From Eshraghiella sp964441705 (GTDB lineage Bacteria; Bacillota; Clostridia; Lachnospirales; Lachnospiraceae), in NCBI GenBank assembly GCA_964441705.1, contig CAYTWF010000016.1, forward strand, positions 1-46,135: 46,135 nucleotides of DNA, read 5' to 3'. A model generated the notes under the pieces. It made no database searches. It saw only the letters and a list, made by a program, of their open reading frames with translations, and was not told where the DNA came from. Of this stretch, positions 1-7,034 are shown piece after piece. The position numbers and the translations under genes are program-made. Each line of letters begins with the position of its first letter. The first letter of the stretch is position 1.

Positions 1-69
1 GAATGAATTAGAAAGAGGTATAATATTAGTTAAGTGTATAAACATATCGAGTGAGAAATATGATATTAG

Positions 70-390
70 AAAGGAAAAAAGTATGAACCAAACGATGCAT
101 TATCTGTTCTGAAATTCAGCGAAATGTCAGACGAATGGCTTGACTTTATTACACAATGCAGAAGTGGAGAAACACATAGATATGATATTGTAGAGGGACC
201 GATGGCAAATGATACAATATGGAATTATGTCAATGATTTTATTGCAGGAAAAATTAATAGAAAGCAGTTTTGGGCATTGGCAGAATTTCGATATCCTACG
301 CACCAGATAAGTTTTCATACATTATCAGCCTTAAGCTGTTTGAAGTTTGAAGGGAGTGAAGTGATTTATGACCGAGAAAGAAAAGAATGA
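70..390 (+). pseudogene. DUF3990 family protein, N-terminally truncated remnant
   Basis: The frame is open from base 70 to the TGA at 388-390 and reads KYEPNDALSVLKF, then the conserved DUF3990 block EWLDFITQCRSG, YDIVEGPMANDTIWNYV and YPTHQISFHT. The first ATG is at 124, inside the conserved block. A stop (TAG, 67-69) sits upstream in the same frame, and the N-terminal part of the family (roughly the first 60-70 residues, starting around LYHGS in full-length members as I remember them) is absent. Bases 2-112 are open in another frame but do not resemble the missing part. I therefore call it a decayed or truncated copy. DUF3990 has no function I can state firmly. It is usually encoded beside the family of the next gene, in a toxin-antitoxin-like arrangement. 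The window edge at base 1 prevents checking for further upstream remains. Confidence 0.7.
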
Positions 391-811
391 TTTATTCTAT
401 GTATGTTCGTTGATTGAATACACAGCAAGAAAAACCCAAAATAAACGGGGGAAGATTGTACAATGTCTTGGCATGGAAGGAATAGAGAAACAGTTAAAGG
501 ATGCGGAAGTGAACCATTGTCTCTCATTTGAACAGGTCAGTGATGAGATTATTGAACAATATAGTATTTCCCATGGTTCATTTGATACTATTTCTAATTC
601 CAAATACAAAATTCCTGATTTTCAGGATATTGGAAAATTATATTGTATTCTTATAGAAGATTGTGCAAAAAGCGGACAGGAAGTATCGGAAATAATGAAT
701 ATATTCTCATCTTTTATTAGTGATGAAATATCTAATTTTCAAACAGATTTGTATTATCAAAATCCAAGTTATTTAGAGTGCTCATACAGAGAAGGGCATT
801 TATTGAGTTAG
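368..811 (+). CDS. Hypothetical partner protein of DUF3990 locus
   Basis: A 147-residue soluble protein with no signal peptide or membrane segment. It overlaps the DUF3990 remnant by 23 bases, an arrangement implying translational coupling. I recognise the family (opening MTEKEKNDLFYVCSLIEY, central VNHCLSFEQVSDEIIEQY, ending YYQNPSYLECSYREGHLL) as the usual downstream neighbour of DUF3990 in gut Clostridia, but it has no assigned biochemical role. The gene appears intact even though its upstream partner is truncated. If the pair is a toxin-antitoxin-like module, an intact partner next to a broken one would fit retention of the harmless member. That is inference. Confidence 0.65.
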   Translation: MTEKEKNDLFYVCSLIEYTARKTQNKRGKIVQCLGMEGIEKQLKDAEVNHCLSFEQVSDEIIEQYSISHGSFDTISNSKYKIPDFQDIGKLYCILIEDCAKSGQEVSEIMNIFSSFISDEISNFQTDLYYQNPSYLECSYREGHLLS

Positions 812-870
812 ATTAGAAATGCTTTTTCCCATTGTTTTTCGCAAGTGGTGGGACTTAATGACACAGGCAT

Positions 871-974
871 ATCTTCTGTATTAATGGAAACACTTTTCAG
901 CAGTATGTGTATTAGATGGGGCACTTGCAAATCTATAGCATACGAATGAAGTGCTTTCCATTAATATAGAAGAT
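871..974. repeat. Imperfect foldback (inverted repeat), about 104 bp
   Basis: Outer arms at 871-893 and 951-974 match over about 21 positions with one substitution and one bulge (ATCTTCTxTATTAATGGAAA). The pairing continues inward as 891-917 against 931-953 (CACTT, GTATG and AGAT blocks), leaving a loop near 918-930. The rest of the gap 812-980 holds no gene. It lies at the 3' end of the small minus-strand membrane protein gene and downstream of the plus-strand DUF3990 pair, so it could act as a structured 3' region for either. It resembles in style the larger foldbacks at 8029-8746. Confidence 0.65.
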
Positions 975-980
975 AAGCTC

Positions 981-1202
981 TTAATCCTCGTCAACCTTGT
1001 CCTTTGGATGGGACAGTCTGTAGAACATCATTATCAGATAGATTATTACAGGTATTGCAAATGTACCTGTAAGGGATATTTTGAGCATTGTATTGGCAAA
1101 TGAATTATGTATAAGAGCAAATACAAGTGAAGTTACATACATACCAACTAAAAGTACAATGGCAACAATGGCCATAATACGCGCAAATTTTGAATGTTTC
1201 AT
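981..1202 (-). CDS. Small two-span membrane protein, unknown function
   Basis: Encodes 73 residues from ATG at 1202-1200. An upstream GTG (1211) is less likely because the Shine-Dalgarno GAGG in ACGAGGTG lies 8-9 bases before the ATG and overlaps the GTG. Two hydrophobic helices are visible (about residues 8-30, IMAIVAIVLLVGMYVTSLVF, and 39-60) with a charged C-terminus HPKDKVDED. I do not recognise a named family. Upstream on the minus strand an extended -10 box TGATATACT (complement of 1233-1241) would drive it; no good -35 is seen. It is divergent from the ABC-F transcription unit, with both promoters between 1203 and 1300. Confidence 0.6.
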   Translation of the reverse strand: MKHSKFARIMAIVAIVLLVGMYVTSLVFALIHNSFANTMLKISLTGTFAIPVIIYLIMMFYRLSHPKDKVDED

Positions 1203-1269
1203 ACTAAACACCTCGTTATTATTAATAGCTATAGTATATCAGCAAAGTAACATAAATAACAGCTTTTTA

Positions 1270-1298
1270 TTGTATATTATTTTTTAAAGTGATATAAT
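1270..1298 (+). promoter_or_regulatory. Sigma-A-type promoter for ABC-F transcript
   Basis: TTGTAT (1270-1275), a 17-base spacer, then TATAAT (1293-1298) with an extended -10 TGA just before it. The predicted start near 1305 leaves a leader of about 260 bases before the ABC-F start codon. Confidence 0.7.
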
Positions 1299-1304
1299 TA
1301 TATT

Positions 1305-1565
1305 CAATTAGGAAGAAAGGGCACTGAAAGTGCAGAGTGGAGCAATGATTATTCGATAGTTTAATTTGTATAGTACGCATATTTGTTAACGAAGACCTGA
1401 GAATTCAGGTTAGTTGGTGTACGCATAGATTAGATTATCCCATGATTATCAGGATTATTCCACTGGAACACAGGTGTATTGTATTTCCACGGGTCTGTTT
1501 TTGCGTACGCAAAGCAGGCTTATTTTATTGCTATAAGCCGTCAGAATGCAGTAAGGAGGAAATAT
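1305..1565 (+). promoter_or_regulatory. Structured leader (candidate attenuator) of ABC-F gene
   Basis: About 260 non-coding bases contain hairpins at 1321-1333 (GCACT/AGTGC) and 1395-1410 (ACCTGA/TCAGGT), plus a palindrome TTTGCGTACGCAAA at 1500-1513. That palindrome is framed by CTG/CAG and followed by a U-rich stretch, like an intrinsic terminator. GTACGCA occurs three times (1373-1379, 1419-1425, 1505-1511). Either upstream copy can pair with TGCGTAC (1502-1508), which would dismantle the terminator-like hairpin. Two short ORFs start with the same residues MIIR: a 4-codon one at 1345-1359, and a 52-codon one at 1442-1600 that overlaps the ABC-F start. ABC-F resistance genes are commonly controlled by drug-sensing leader attenuation. 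The mechanism here is inferred. Confidence 0.5.
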
Positions 1566-3122
1566 ATGTTACAAATCAAAGAACTTACAATTACACATAA
1601 AAAGGATTTAAGGGTTATTCTGGAAAAGTTTCAGCTTGTGCTTAATGATGGAGATAAGGCAGTCATTATAGGTGAAGAGGGCAATGGTAAGTCTACACTG
1701 ATGAAGTGGATATACAATCCACAGCTTGTAGATGAATATACAGATTGTGAAGGTCTGCTTATATCAGGAAGGGAGAGGCTGGCATATCTTCCTCAGGAGC
1801 TTCCGGATATGGACAGGTGTAAAACGCTTTATGAATTTTTTACAGAGAATGAAAAATTTTATGATATTACACCAAGAGAGCTGACTGAATACGCCAGAAG
1901 CTTTAAGATTAGTCCGGATTTTTTTTACAGTGAACAGAAAATGGAAAGCCTGTCTGGCGGAGAGAAGATTAAAGCGCAGCTTATAAGAATACTTATACAG
2001 GAGCCAACAGTTCTTCTTTTGGATGAGCCCTCCAATGATATTGATATTGAGACACTTGAATTGCTGGAAAAAATAATTAATGACTGGAAGCACATTGTTT
2101 TGTATATATCCCATGATGAGACCCTGATAGAAAATACTGCCACCATGATTATTCATATTGAACAGCTTATGCGAAAACAGAAGAGCAGATATACAGTTGC
2201 ACATATGGGATACAGACAGTATGTAGAGGAGCGACTGCACAAATACCAAAAGCAGGAGCAGCAGGCAGTTAATGAACGTATACAGCAGAAGGCACGTCAG
2301 GAGAAGTATGCAAGGATATATCAGAGTGTAGAGCATGACCAGTCAGCAATATCCAGAGGTGACCCGCATGCAGCAAGAAATCTTAAGGATAAAATGCATA
2401 CAGTTAAGGCTATGGGAAAACGATTTGAGCGTGAGAGTGAGAATATGACAGAAATGCCCGAACAGGAGGAGGCTATATTTTTCAAGCTTGGTGGAACTGA
2501 TTCGGTTATGCCAAGAGGAAAGAAGGTTATTGAATATGAGCTTCCCAAGCTGATGACTCCAGACGGTCTTCGTCTGCTTGCTGAAAATATTTATCTTCAG
2601 ATAAGAGGCCCGGAGAAGGTATGCATTATCGGCAACAATGGAAATGGTAAAACAACTTTAATTAAGAAAATAGCCAGTGAGCTGCTTGGGAGAACAGATA
2701 TAAGAACAATGTATATGCCCCAGAATTATGAGGAGCTGCTTGAGCTTGATAAGAATCCGGTAGACTACCTGGATAATTCAGGAGATAAGAAGGAACGTAC
2801 AAAAATAAGGACGTATCTGGGTTCTTTAAAGTATACACCGGATGAGATGTCTCATCCAATCCGTGGGCTGTCAGGTGGACAGAAGGCAAAGGTTCTTTTG
2901 CTTAAAATGAGTCTTTCGGATGCAGATGTGCTGATACTTGATGAGCCTACAAGAAATTTTTCATCATTGTCAGGACCTGTTATAAGAAAAATGATAAAGG
3001 AGTTTCCAGGTGCAGTTATAAGCATATCCCACGACCGTAAATATATAGATGAGGTATGCACAGTAGTGTATGAGCTTACTTCGGATGGATTAAAAAAATC
3101 ATTCATTGACGGAAAACAATGA
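1566..3122 (+). CDS. ABC-F ATPase, ribosome-protection (Lsa/Vga-like) type
   Basis: 518 residues from ATG 1566, chosen because AAGGAGG lies 6 bases upstream; the longer open frame back to 1479 lacks a ribosome binding site. Two ATPase domains and no membrane segments: Walker A GEEGNGKS (36-43) and GNNGNGKT (356-363), signatures LSGGE (129-133) and a later LSGGQ, Walker B VLLLDEPSNDID and VLILDEPTRNFS. The charged interdomain linker (about 200-300) corresponds to the element that reaches the ribosomal peptidyl transferase centre in antibiotic-resistance ABC-F proteins. The second DEPTRN-type Walker B, in place of DEPTNHLD, is as I remember typical of Lsa-like proteins. Probable role: displacing lincosamide, streptogramin or pleuromutilin-type drugs from the ribosome. 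Exact subclass and drug range cannot be read from sequence. Confidence 0.85.
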   Translation: MLQIKELTITHKKDLRVILEKFQLVLNDGDKAVIIGEEGNGKSTLMKWIYNPQLVDEYTDCEGLLISGRERLAYLPQELPDMDRCKTLYEFFTENEKFYDITPRELTEYARSFKISPDFFYSEQKMESLSGGEKIKAQLIRILIQEPTVLLLDEPSNDIDIETLELLEKIINDWKHIVLYISHDETLIENTATMIIHIEQLMRKQKSRYTVAHMGYRQYVEERLHKYQKQEQQAVNERIQQKARQEKYARIYQSVEHDQSAISRGDPHAARNLKDKMHTVKAMGKRFERESENMTEMPEQEEAIFFKLGGTDSVMPRGKKVIEYELPKLMTPDGLRLLAENIYLQIRGPEKVCIIGNNGNGKTTLIKKIASELLGRTDIRTMYMPQNYEELLELDKNPVDYLDNSGDKKERTKIRTYLGSLKYTPDEMSHPIRGLSGGQKAKVLLLKMSLSDADVLILDEPTRNFSSLSGPVIRKMIKEFPGAVISISHDRKYIDEVCTVVYELTSDGLKKSFIDGKQ

Positions 3123-3197
3123 ATGGTATATAATTTCTAGGTCTGAATGACAAATACGTATGATTCCCATAAGGGAAATTATAAGGAGAATACAGAT

Positions 3198-3704
3198 ATG
3201 GCATTATTAGATACATGGAGAGACATGGCATATGACCAGAATGCAGACCAGCAGAAGCAGCAGATGTTCTGGGCTAGTTATTTTAACATTGAAAAAGGTA
3301 TTTATGCAGAGATATTAAAGACACCTGATGAACCAGTTAAGGGAACCGTTAAGGAACTGGCAGACAAGTATGGCGTTGAGCTTCTTACAATGGTTGGTTT
3401 TCTTGATGGAATTAACGACAGCCTTAAGAAAGCTAATCCTATTGAGACAATGGATGAGAACACAGAGGTAGTTCTTGACTATGACAAGGAGCTTCTCTAC
3501 AAGAACATGGTAGAGGCTAAGGCTGAATGGCTTTATACACTTCCTGAATGGGATGCGCTTATTGACGCAGACAGAAGAAAAGAGCTGTATAAGGAACAGA
3601 AGATGTCAACTACAGTTATTAAGGGCAAAAAAGTTGGACGTAATGACCCATGCCCATGTGGTTCCGGTCTTAAGTATAAGAAGTGTTGCGGTAAGAACGC
3701 ATAA
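3198..3704 (+). CDS. SEC-C motif protein
   Basis: 168 residues from ATG 3198, preceded by ATAAGGAG; an upstream in-frame ATG at 3147 lacks a ribosome binding site. The body (MALLDTWRDMAYDQ onward) is alpha-helical and acidic with no recognised enzyme domain. The C-terminus carries a complete SEC-C zinc-binding motif, GRNDPCPCGSGLKYKKCCG, as at the end of SecA and in many stand-alone proteins. In SecA this motif binds zinc and contacts SecB or ribosomes. Here it only suggests a zinc-binding, possibly ribosome- or chaperone-associated, protein. It lies 75 bases after the ABC-F gene, is probably cotranscribed, and is followed by a strong terminator. Confidence 0.75.
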   Translation: MALLDTWRDMAYDQNADQQKQQMFWASYFNIEKGIYAEILKTPDEPVKGTVKELADKYGVELLTMVGFLDGINDSLKKANPIETMDENTEVVLDYDKELLYKNMVEAKAEWLYTLPEWDALIDADRRKELYKEQKMSTTVIKGKKVGRNDPCPCGSGLKYKKCCGKNA

Positions 3705-3711
3705 TATAAGG

Positions 3712-3743
3712 ACAGCATCTGGTATTTTCCAGATGCTGTTTTT
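3712..3743 (+). terminator. Intrinsic terminator after SEC-C gene
   Basis: Perfect 11-bp stem ACAGCATCTGG/CCAGATGCTGT with loop TATTTT (3723-3728), followed by a T run. Confidence 0.9.
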
Positions 3744-3745
3744 GG

Positions 3746-3768
3746 GCAATAAGCCAGCCTACTCGATT
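3746..3768. repeat. Short copy of GCAATAAGCCAGC repeat
   Basis: Reads GCAATAAGCCAGC joined directly to CTACTCGATT. The same two end blocks occur 127 bp further apart at 6860-7009, also directly behind a terminator. The short copy equals the long one collapsed across its GCCAGC direct repeats. Confidence 0.6.
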
Positions 3769-3774
3769 CAATAA

Positions 3775-4734
3775 TCAGTCTACCCGATTGTTATAGCCTA
3801 CCATTATTTCAGGAAAACGATTCTGAAGTGAATTGATAATTATTTCACATACAGGCTGGGATACATGGTGTATTTTGAATAGCTGCTTATGGTCTGTAAC
3901 AATGCAAAGGGGATGAAACATTTTTTTACCTCCATGTGAACGACGCAGCTCATTGTATTCATAGACCCACACAATGTTCTCCAGTGGTATAATAATTACA
4001 TCTGCTGCAGATATGGATATCAGAAAGGTATCGGTAATGAATATATTCTTACGGCCCGTAGCAACGGCAGTATCGAATTCTGTCTCGGCGATAGTAAAAA
4101 GAGTCTTTTTGTTGCCGTATTTTCTAAGGTGAAATACAAAGGTGGACAACTCAGGCATACATATGATTATTGCACAAAGTATGGCATATATTAATGATAG
4201 AATATTAATAACCACAAGACTTACCAGGTAAAAGGAGGTAAGTCCATGGGAATAGTCATACTGACTTATCAGAACATCACTGCTTATGGAATTGAGCCCT
4301 GGACTATTAAGTCTGAGCGCCTCCGCGGTACTTGAAATAAGCTTGTCATACATGGTATGATTATGTATAAGCCTTGCGTTAAGAGTTATGTCCGTGAGGG
4401 TTTCATAGTCTGCCGGAAGCTTTTCAACAGAAATAATGAAAAAATAGCATTTGTTGTCATAAAGTGTGTAATATACACGGGCTTTAGTGGCGCCACCTAC
4501 ATTATAATCACTGCCGGAGTACATAAGGCTGTCTGCGTGAATATGCACATATTGTGAATCGTCTGCATATAGCTTGTCTACTCTTGAAATATCTTTAACA
4601 TTTACAAGCTGAAGGTTGTGGTCAAAAGGATTCATTACAAGAATAATTGTTGTAGCGATAAATACAGCAAGTGGAAATACGAGCCTTGGTATGTACAGTC
4701 TGCGTATTATTTTCTTAAGATTTCGTTTGCCCAT
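3775..4734 (-). CDS. Two-span membrane protein, unknown function
   Basis: 319 residues; the start at 4734 is preceded by AGGAAGGA. One membrane helix lies near the N-terminus (about 15-35, after a basic MGKRNLKKIIRRLYIPR), then an approximately 130-residue region that should be extracytoplasmic. A second helix (about residues 168-195, FYLVSLVVINILSLIYAIL) leads to a cytoplasmic C-terminal domain with many short beta strands (FDTAVATGRKNIFITDTFLI, IIPLENIVWVYEY, LCIVTDHKQLFKIH). That strand pattern resembles PH-like bacterial domains that read out surface charge or lipids. I recognise no named family. The gene is convergent with the SEC-C gene and divergent from the methyltransferase. Confidence 0.6.
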   Translation of the reverse strand: MGKRNLKKIIRRLYIPRLVFPLAVFIATTIILVMNPFDHNLQLVNVKDISRVDKLYADDSQYVHIHADSLMYSGSDYNVGGATKARVYYTLYDNKCYFFIISVEKLPADYETLTDITLNARLIHNHTMYDKLISSTAEALRLNSPGLNSISSDVLISQYDYSHGLTSFYLVSLVVINILSLIYAILCAIIICMPELSTFVFHLRKYGNKKTLFTIAETEFDTAVATGRKNIFITDTFLISISAADVIIIPLENIVWVYEYNELRRSHGGKKMFHPLCIVTDHKQLFKIHHVSQPVCEIIINSLQNRFPEIMVGYNNRVD

Positions 4735-4813
4735 GATTATTCCTTCCTGACTTGTAATTATTATTTTAAGTATAGTTTAACAGGTGAAAATAATCAAGAA
4801 GAAGGATTACGAA

Positions 4814-5560
4814 ATGAATTCATATACGATATTTGCAAAGGTTTATGACATGTTTATGGATGATATTCCATATGATAAGTGGGCAGACCAGATGGAAGCT
4901 TTTCTGGCAGCAGCCAATCTGGAAAAATGTGATATTCTGGAGCTGGGCTGTGGGACAGGAAGATTCATGGAGCTTATGGCCGGCAGAGGTCATAAGGTGT
5001 CAGGAGTTGATATTTCCGGGGATATGCTTAAGCTTGCGAAGCGAAGACTTGGAAAGTCCGGCTATTGTGATAATATCTCACTGCAGGATATGAGAGCGTT
5101 GGAATGTGACAGGTGCTATCCGGTTATTATAAGTATTTGTGATTCTATGAATTACATGGAGAATTATTTTGACCTGAAATCGGTGATGGAGTGTGTATAT
5201 AATGTATTAATGCCAGGCGGCATATTTATTTTTGACATGAAGACCAGGTCATTTTATGAATCACTGGGAGACCAGGTATTTGTTGATGAGAGAGATGCCG
5301 GATATTATATCTGGGAAAATGACTATGACAGTGAAAGCCGGAATAATGAATATTATCTAACGTTCTTTATTAAGGACAGAAAAGATTTATATAAAAAATA
5401 CACAGAAGAACATGTTCAGCATGCGTTTGACAGTGACGAGGTAGAAAAGGCGGCTGCAGAGGCGGGTCTTGAGGTTACTGCCATTTTAGGAATGGATATG
5501 ATGTCAGATGCAGATTATAATGCTGAAAGAGTATATTATGTTCTTGAAAGGAAAGAATAA
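4814..5560 (+). CDS. SAM-dependent class I methyltransferase
   Basis: 248 residues from ATG 4814 (GAAGGA 7 bases upstream; an earlier in-frame ATG at 4784 has no ribosome binding site). The Rossmann-type SAM-binding motif I is ILELGCGTGRFMELM, followed by the acidic strand-2 end (VSGVDISGDML) and the motif IV region (VIISICDSMNYM). The C-terminal half includes FIFDMKTRSFYESLG, typical of the small-molecule methyltransferases (Methyltransf_25 type) common in Clostridia. The substrate cannot be inferred. Its stop codon overlaps the hslO start (TAATG), so the two genes are translationally coupled. That coupling is shared by position rather than by known function. Confidence 0.8.
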   Translation: MNSYTIFAKVYDMFMDDIPYDKWADQMEAFLAAANLEKCDILELGCGTGRFMELMAGRGHKVSGVDISGDMLKLAKRRLGKSGYCDNISLQDMRALECDRCYPVIISICDSMNYMENYFDLKSVMECVYNVLMPGGIFIFDMKTRSFYESLGDQVFVDERDAGYYIWENDYDSESRNNEYYLTFFIKDRKDLYKKYTEEHVQHAFDSDEVEKAAAEAGLEVTAILGMDMMSDADYNAERVYYVLERKE

Positions 5561-6435
5561 TGAAGGATTACATGGTTAGAGCAACGGCAGCAAATGGACA
5601 GATTAGAGCCTTTGCTGTATATACGGCAGCTACAGTTGAAACTGCCAGAAAAGCCCATAATACCAGCCCGGTGGTAACAGCAGCACTTGGAAGGCTGTTA
5701 ACAGCAGGAGTCATGATGGGCATTATGATGAAGGGCGAGAGGGATGTGCTTACCCTTAGAATTGATGGAGCAGGTCCGGTTAAGAGTCTTGTTGTTACGG
5801 CAGATGCCAACGGTAATGTTAAGGGATATCCAGGCAATCCTGCAGTTATTTTGCCAGCCAATGATAAGGGTAAGCTTGATGTTGCAGGCGCAGTTGGAGT
5901 GGGCGTGCTTACCGTTATTAAGGATGAAGGATTAAAAGAACCATATAGCGGAAGCTGTGAGCTGGTGTCAGGCGAAATCGCTGAGGATATAACGTATTAT
6001 TTTGCTACAAGCGAGCAGACCCCATCCTCAGTTGGACTTGGGGTGCTGATGAACAAGGATAATACTGTTAACGTGGCAGGTGGATTTATTTTACAGGTTA
6101 TGCCAGATGCTACTGACGAGACAATATCTGCACTTGAGGAGAAAATAACAGGTATAAGCTCTGTGACAGCTATGCTTTCAGAAGGAAATACGCCGGAGGA
6201 TATTCTTAAACTGCTGTTGGGAGACCTGGGAGTGGAAATCCTTGATAAAATGGATATTGGCTTTAACTGCAACTGTTCACAGGAAAGAGTTTCAAAGGCA
6301 CTTATTGCCATTGGCAAAAAAGAACTGGATTCAATTATAGCTGATGGGGAGCCAATTGAAGTAAAATGCCATTTTTGCAGTAAGGCATACAATTTTACTA
6401 TTGATGACCTTAAAAGCCTTGAAAACAATATATAG
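5560..6435 (+). CDS. hslO: Hsp33 redox-regulated chaperone
   Basis: 291 residues, the usual length. The N-terminal fold shows the conserved NTSPVVTAALGRLLTAG and GPVKSLVVTADANGNVKGYPGNP stretches. The C-terminal redox switch is complete, with C237-x-C239 and C270-x2-C273 (FNCNCS and KCHFC). In Hsp33 these four cysteines bind zinc when reduced and form disulfides under oxidative stress combined with unfolding, which activates holdase activity in the cytoplasm. It overlaps the methyltransferase stop by one base. An anaerobe keeping a full cysteine switch suggests exposure to oxidants such as bile-associated hypochlorite or air, which is inference. Confidence 0.95.
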   Translation: MKDYMVRATAANGQIRAFAVYTAATVETARKAHNTSPVVTAALGRLLTAGVMMGIMMKGERDVLTLRIDGAGPVKSLVVTADANGNVKGYPGNPAVILPANDKGKLDVAGAVGVGVLTVIKDEGLKEPYSGSCELVSGEIAEDITYYFATSEQTPSSVGLGVLMNKDNTVNVAGGFILQVMPDATDETISALEEKITGISSVTAMLSEGNTPEDILKLLLGDLGVEILDKMDIGFNCNCSQERVSKALIAIGKKELDSIIADGEPIEVKCHFCSKAYNFTIDDLKSLENNI

Positions 6436-6449
6436 ACCATAAAATTGGT

Positions 6450-6501
6450 TTGACTTATTTTACGCTATATGATAAATTATAACTGTTGTGAGATACACAA
6501 C
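6450..6501 (+). promoter_or_regulatory. Promoter and leader hairpin of cold-shock gene
   Basis: TTGACT (6450-6455), 17-base spacer, TAAATT (6473-6478) with a TG dinucleotide upstream of the -10. At the expected 5' end of the mRNA, GTTGTG/CACAAC forms a hairpin (6485-6501), followed by a U-rich single-stranded run and the TTGGAGG ribosome binding site. Structured U-rich leaders are usual for csp genes and often give cold-dependent expression. Confidence 0.55.
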
Positions 6502-6537
6502 TAACATTTTATTTTTATTTTTTTTGGAGGTACTATC

Positions 6538-6738
6538 ATGAACAAAGGTACAGTTAAGTGGTTCAATAATCAGAAGGGATACGGATTCATTTCTGATGAA
6601 GAGGGAAAAGATGTATTCGTACATTATTCAGGACTTGCTATGGATGGATTCAAGACACTTGAAGAAGGACAGCAGGTAGAGTTTGAAGTTGTTGATGGCG
6701 CTAAGGGATCACAGGCAACTAACGTAACAAGAATTTAA
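6538..6738 (+). CDS. Cold-shock protein (CspA family)
   Basis: 66 residues, the standard single cold-shock domain. It opens MNKGTVKWFNNQKGYGFI, containing RNP1 (KGYGFI), and then RNP2 (VFVHY). It is an OB-fold RNA and DNA chaperone in the cytoplasm that melts secondary structure. The TTGGAGG ribosome binding site is strong. The gene stands alone between its own promoter and a terminator. Which paralogue (CspA, B, C or D) cannot be decided. Confidence 0.95.
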   Translation: MNKGTVKWFNNQKGYGFISDEEGKDVFVHYSGLAMDGFKTLEEGQQVEFEVVDGAKGSQATNVTRI

Positions 6739-6830
6739 TTACGGTACGATAATCGATGGTTTGCAGTGTGCCTTTTTCTATTATATATAATTAGATCAAA
6801 AGTATATTGTCATTCAACAGGATTACGGAC

Positions 6831-6857
6831 AAGGCTGTCAGAAGTGGCAGCCTTTTT
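6831..6857 (+). terminator. Intrinsic terminator after cold-shock gene
   Basis: Stem AAGGCTGTC/GGCAGCCTT with one G-U pair and loop AGAAGT, followed by TTTTTG. The interval between the csp stop codon (6738) and this terminator shows nothing else. Confidence 0.8.
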
Positions 6858-6859
6858 GT

Positions 6860-7010
6860 GCAATAAGCCAGCATGCAGACTTGTAAAGCCCCCTCCATGG
6901 GTCGGCGGCGGTAAGTGCTTGCACGAATTTCTATATGCTGGCCAATGGACACTGAGCCGTCAGGCGAAGTGACCCATTGCTAATCGAGTAGGAGCCAGCC
7001 TACTCGATTA
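6860..7010. repeat. Composite intergenic repeat (long copy)
   Basis: Starts GCAATAAGCCAGC (6860-6872) and ends with a perfect 12-bp hairpin TAATCGAGTAGG/CCTACTCGATTA (6981-6992 and 6999-7010). Other dyads lie inside, including CAATGG/CCATTG around 6943-6979. GCCAGC occurs as a direct repeat at 6867 and 6994. The two end blocks are fused in the short copy at 3746-3768. A 68-codon open frame here (6766-6972) has no ribosome binding site or family resemblance, so I read the interval 6858-7028 as non-coding. Confidence 0.6.
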
Positions 7011-7034
7011 TATTTAAAGCGAAAGGAAATGATT

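Noticed and set aside
2..112. Upstream part of DUF3990 recovered by a frameshift
   Set aside because: The alternative frame does not resemble the missing N-terminal part.
1479..1565. N-terminal extension of the ABC-F protein
   Set aside because: No ribosome binding site for ATG 1479, while AAGGAGG fits ATG 1566, which begins the conserved domain.
6766..6972. 68-codon plus-strand ORF after the cold-shock gene
   Set aside because: No ribosome binding site, runs through the csp terminator and the intergenic repeat, and composition is unlike a protein.
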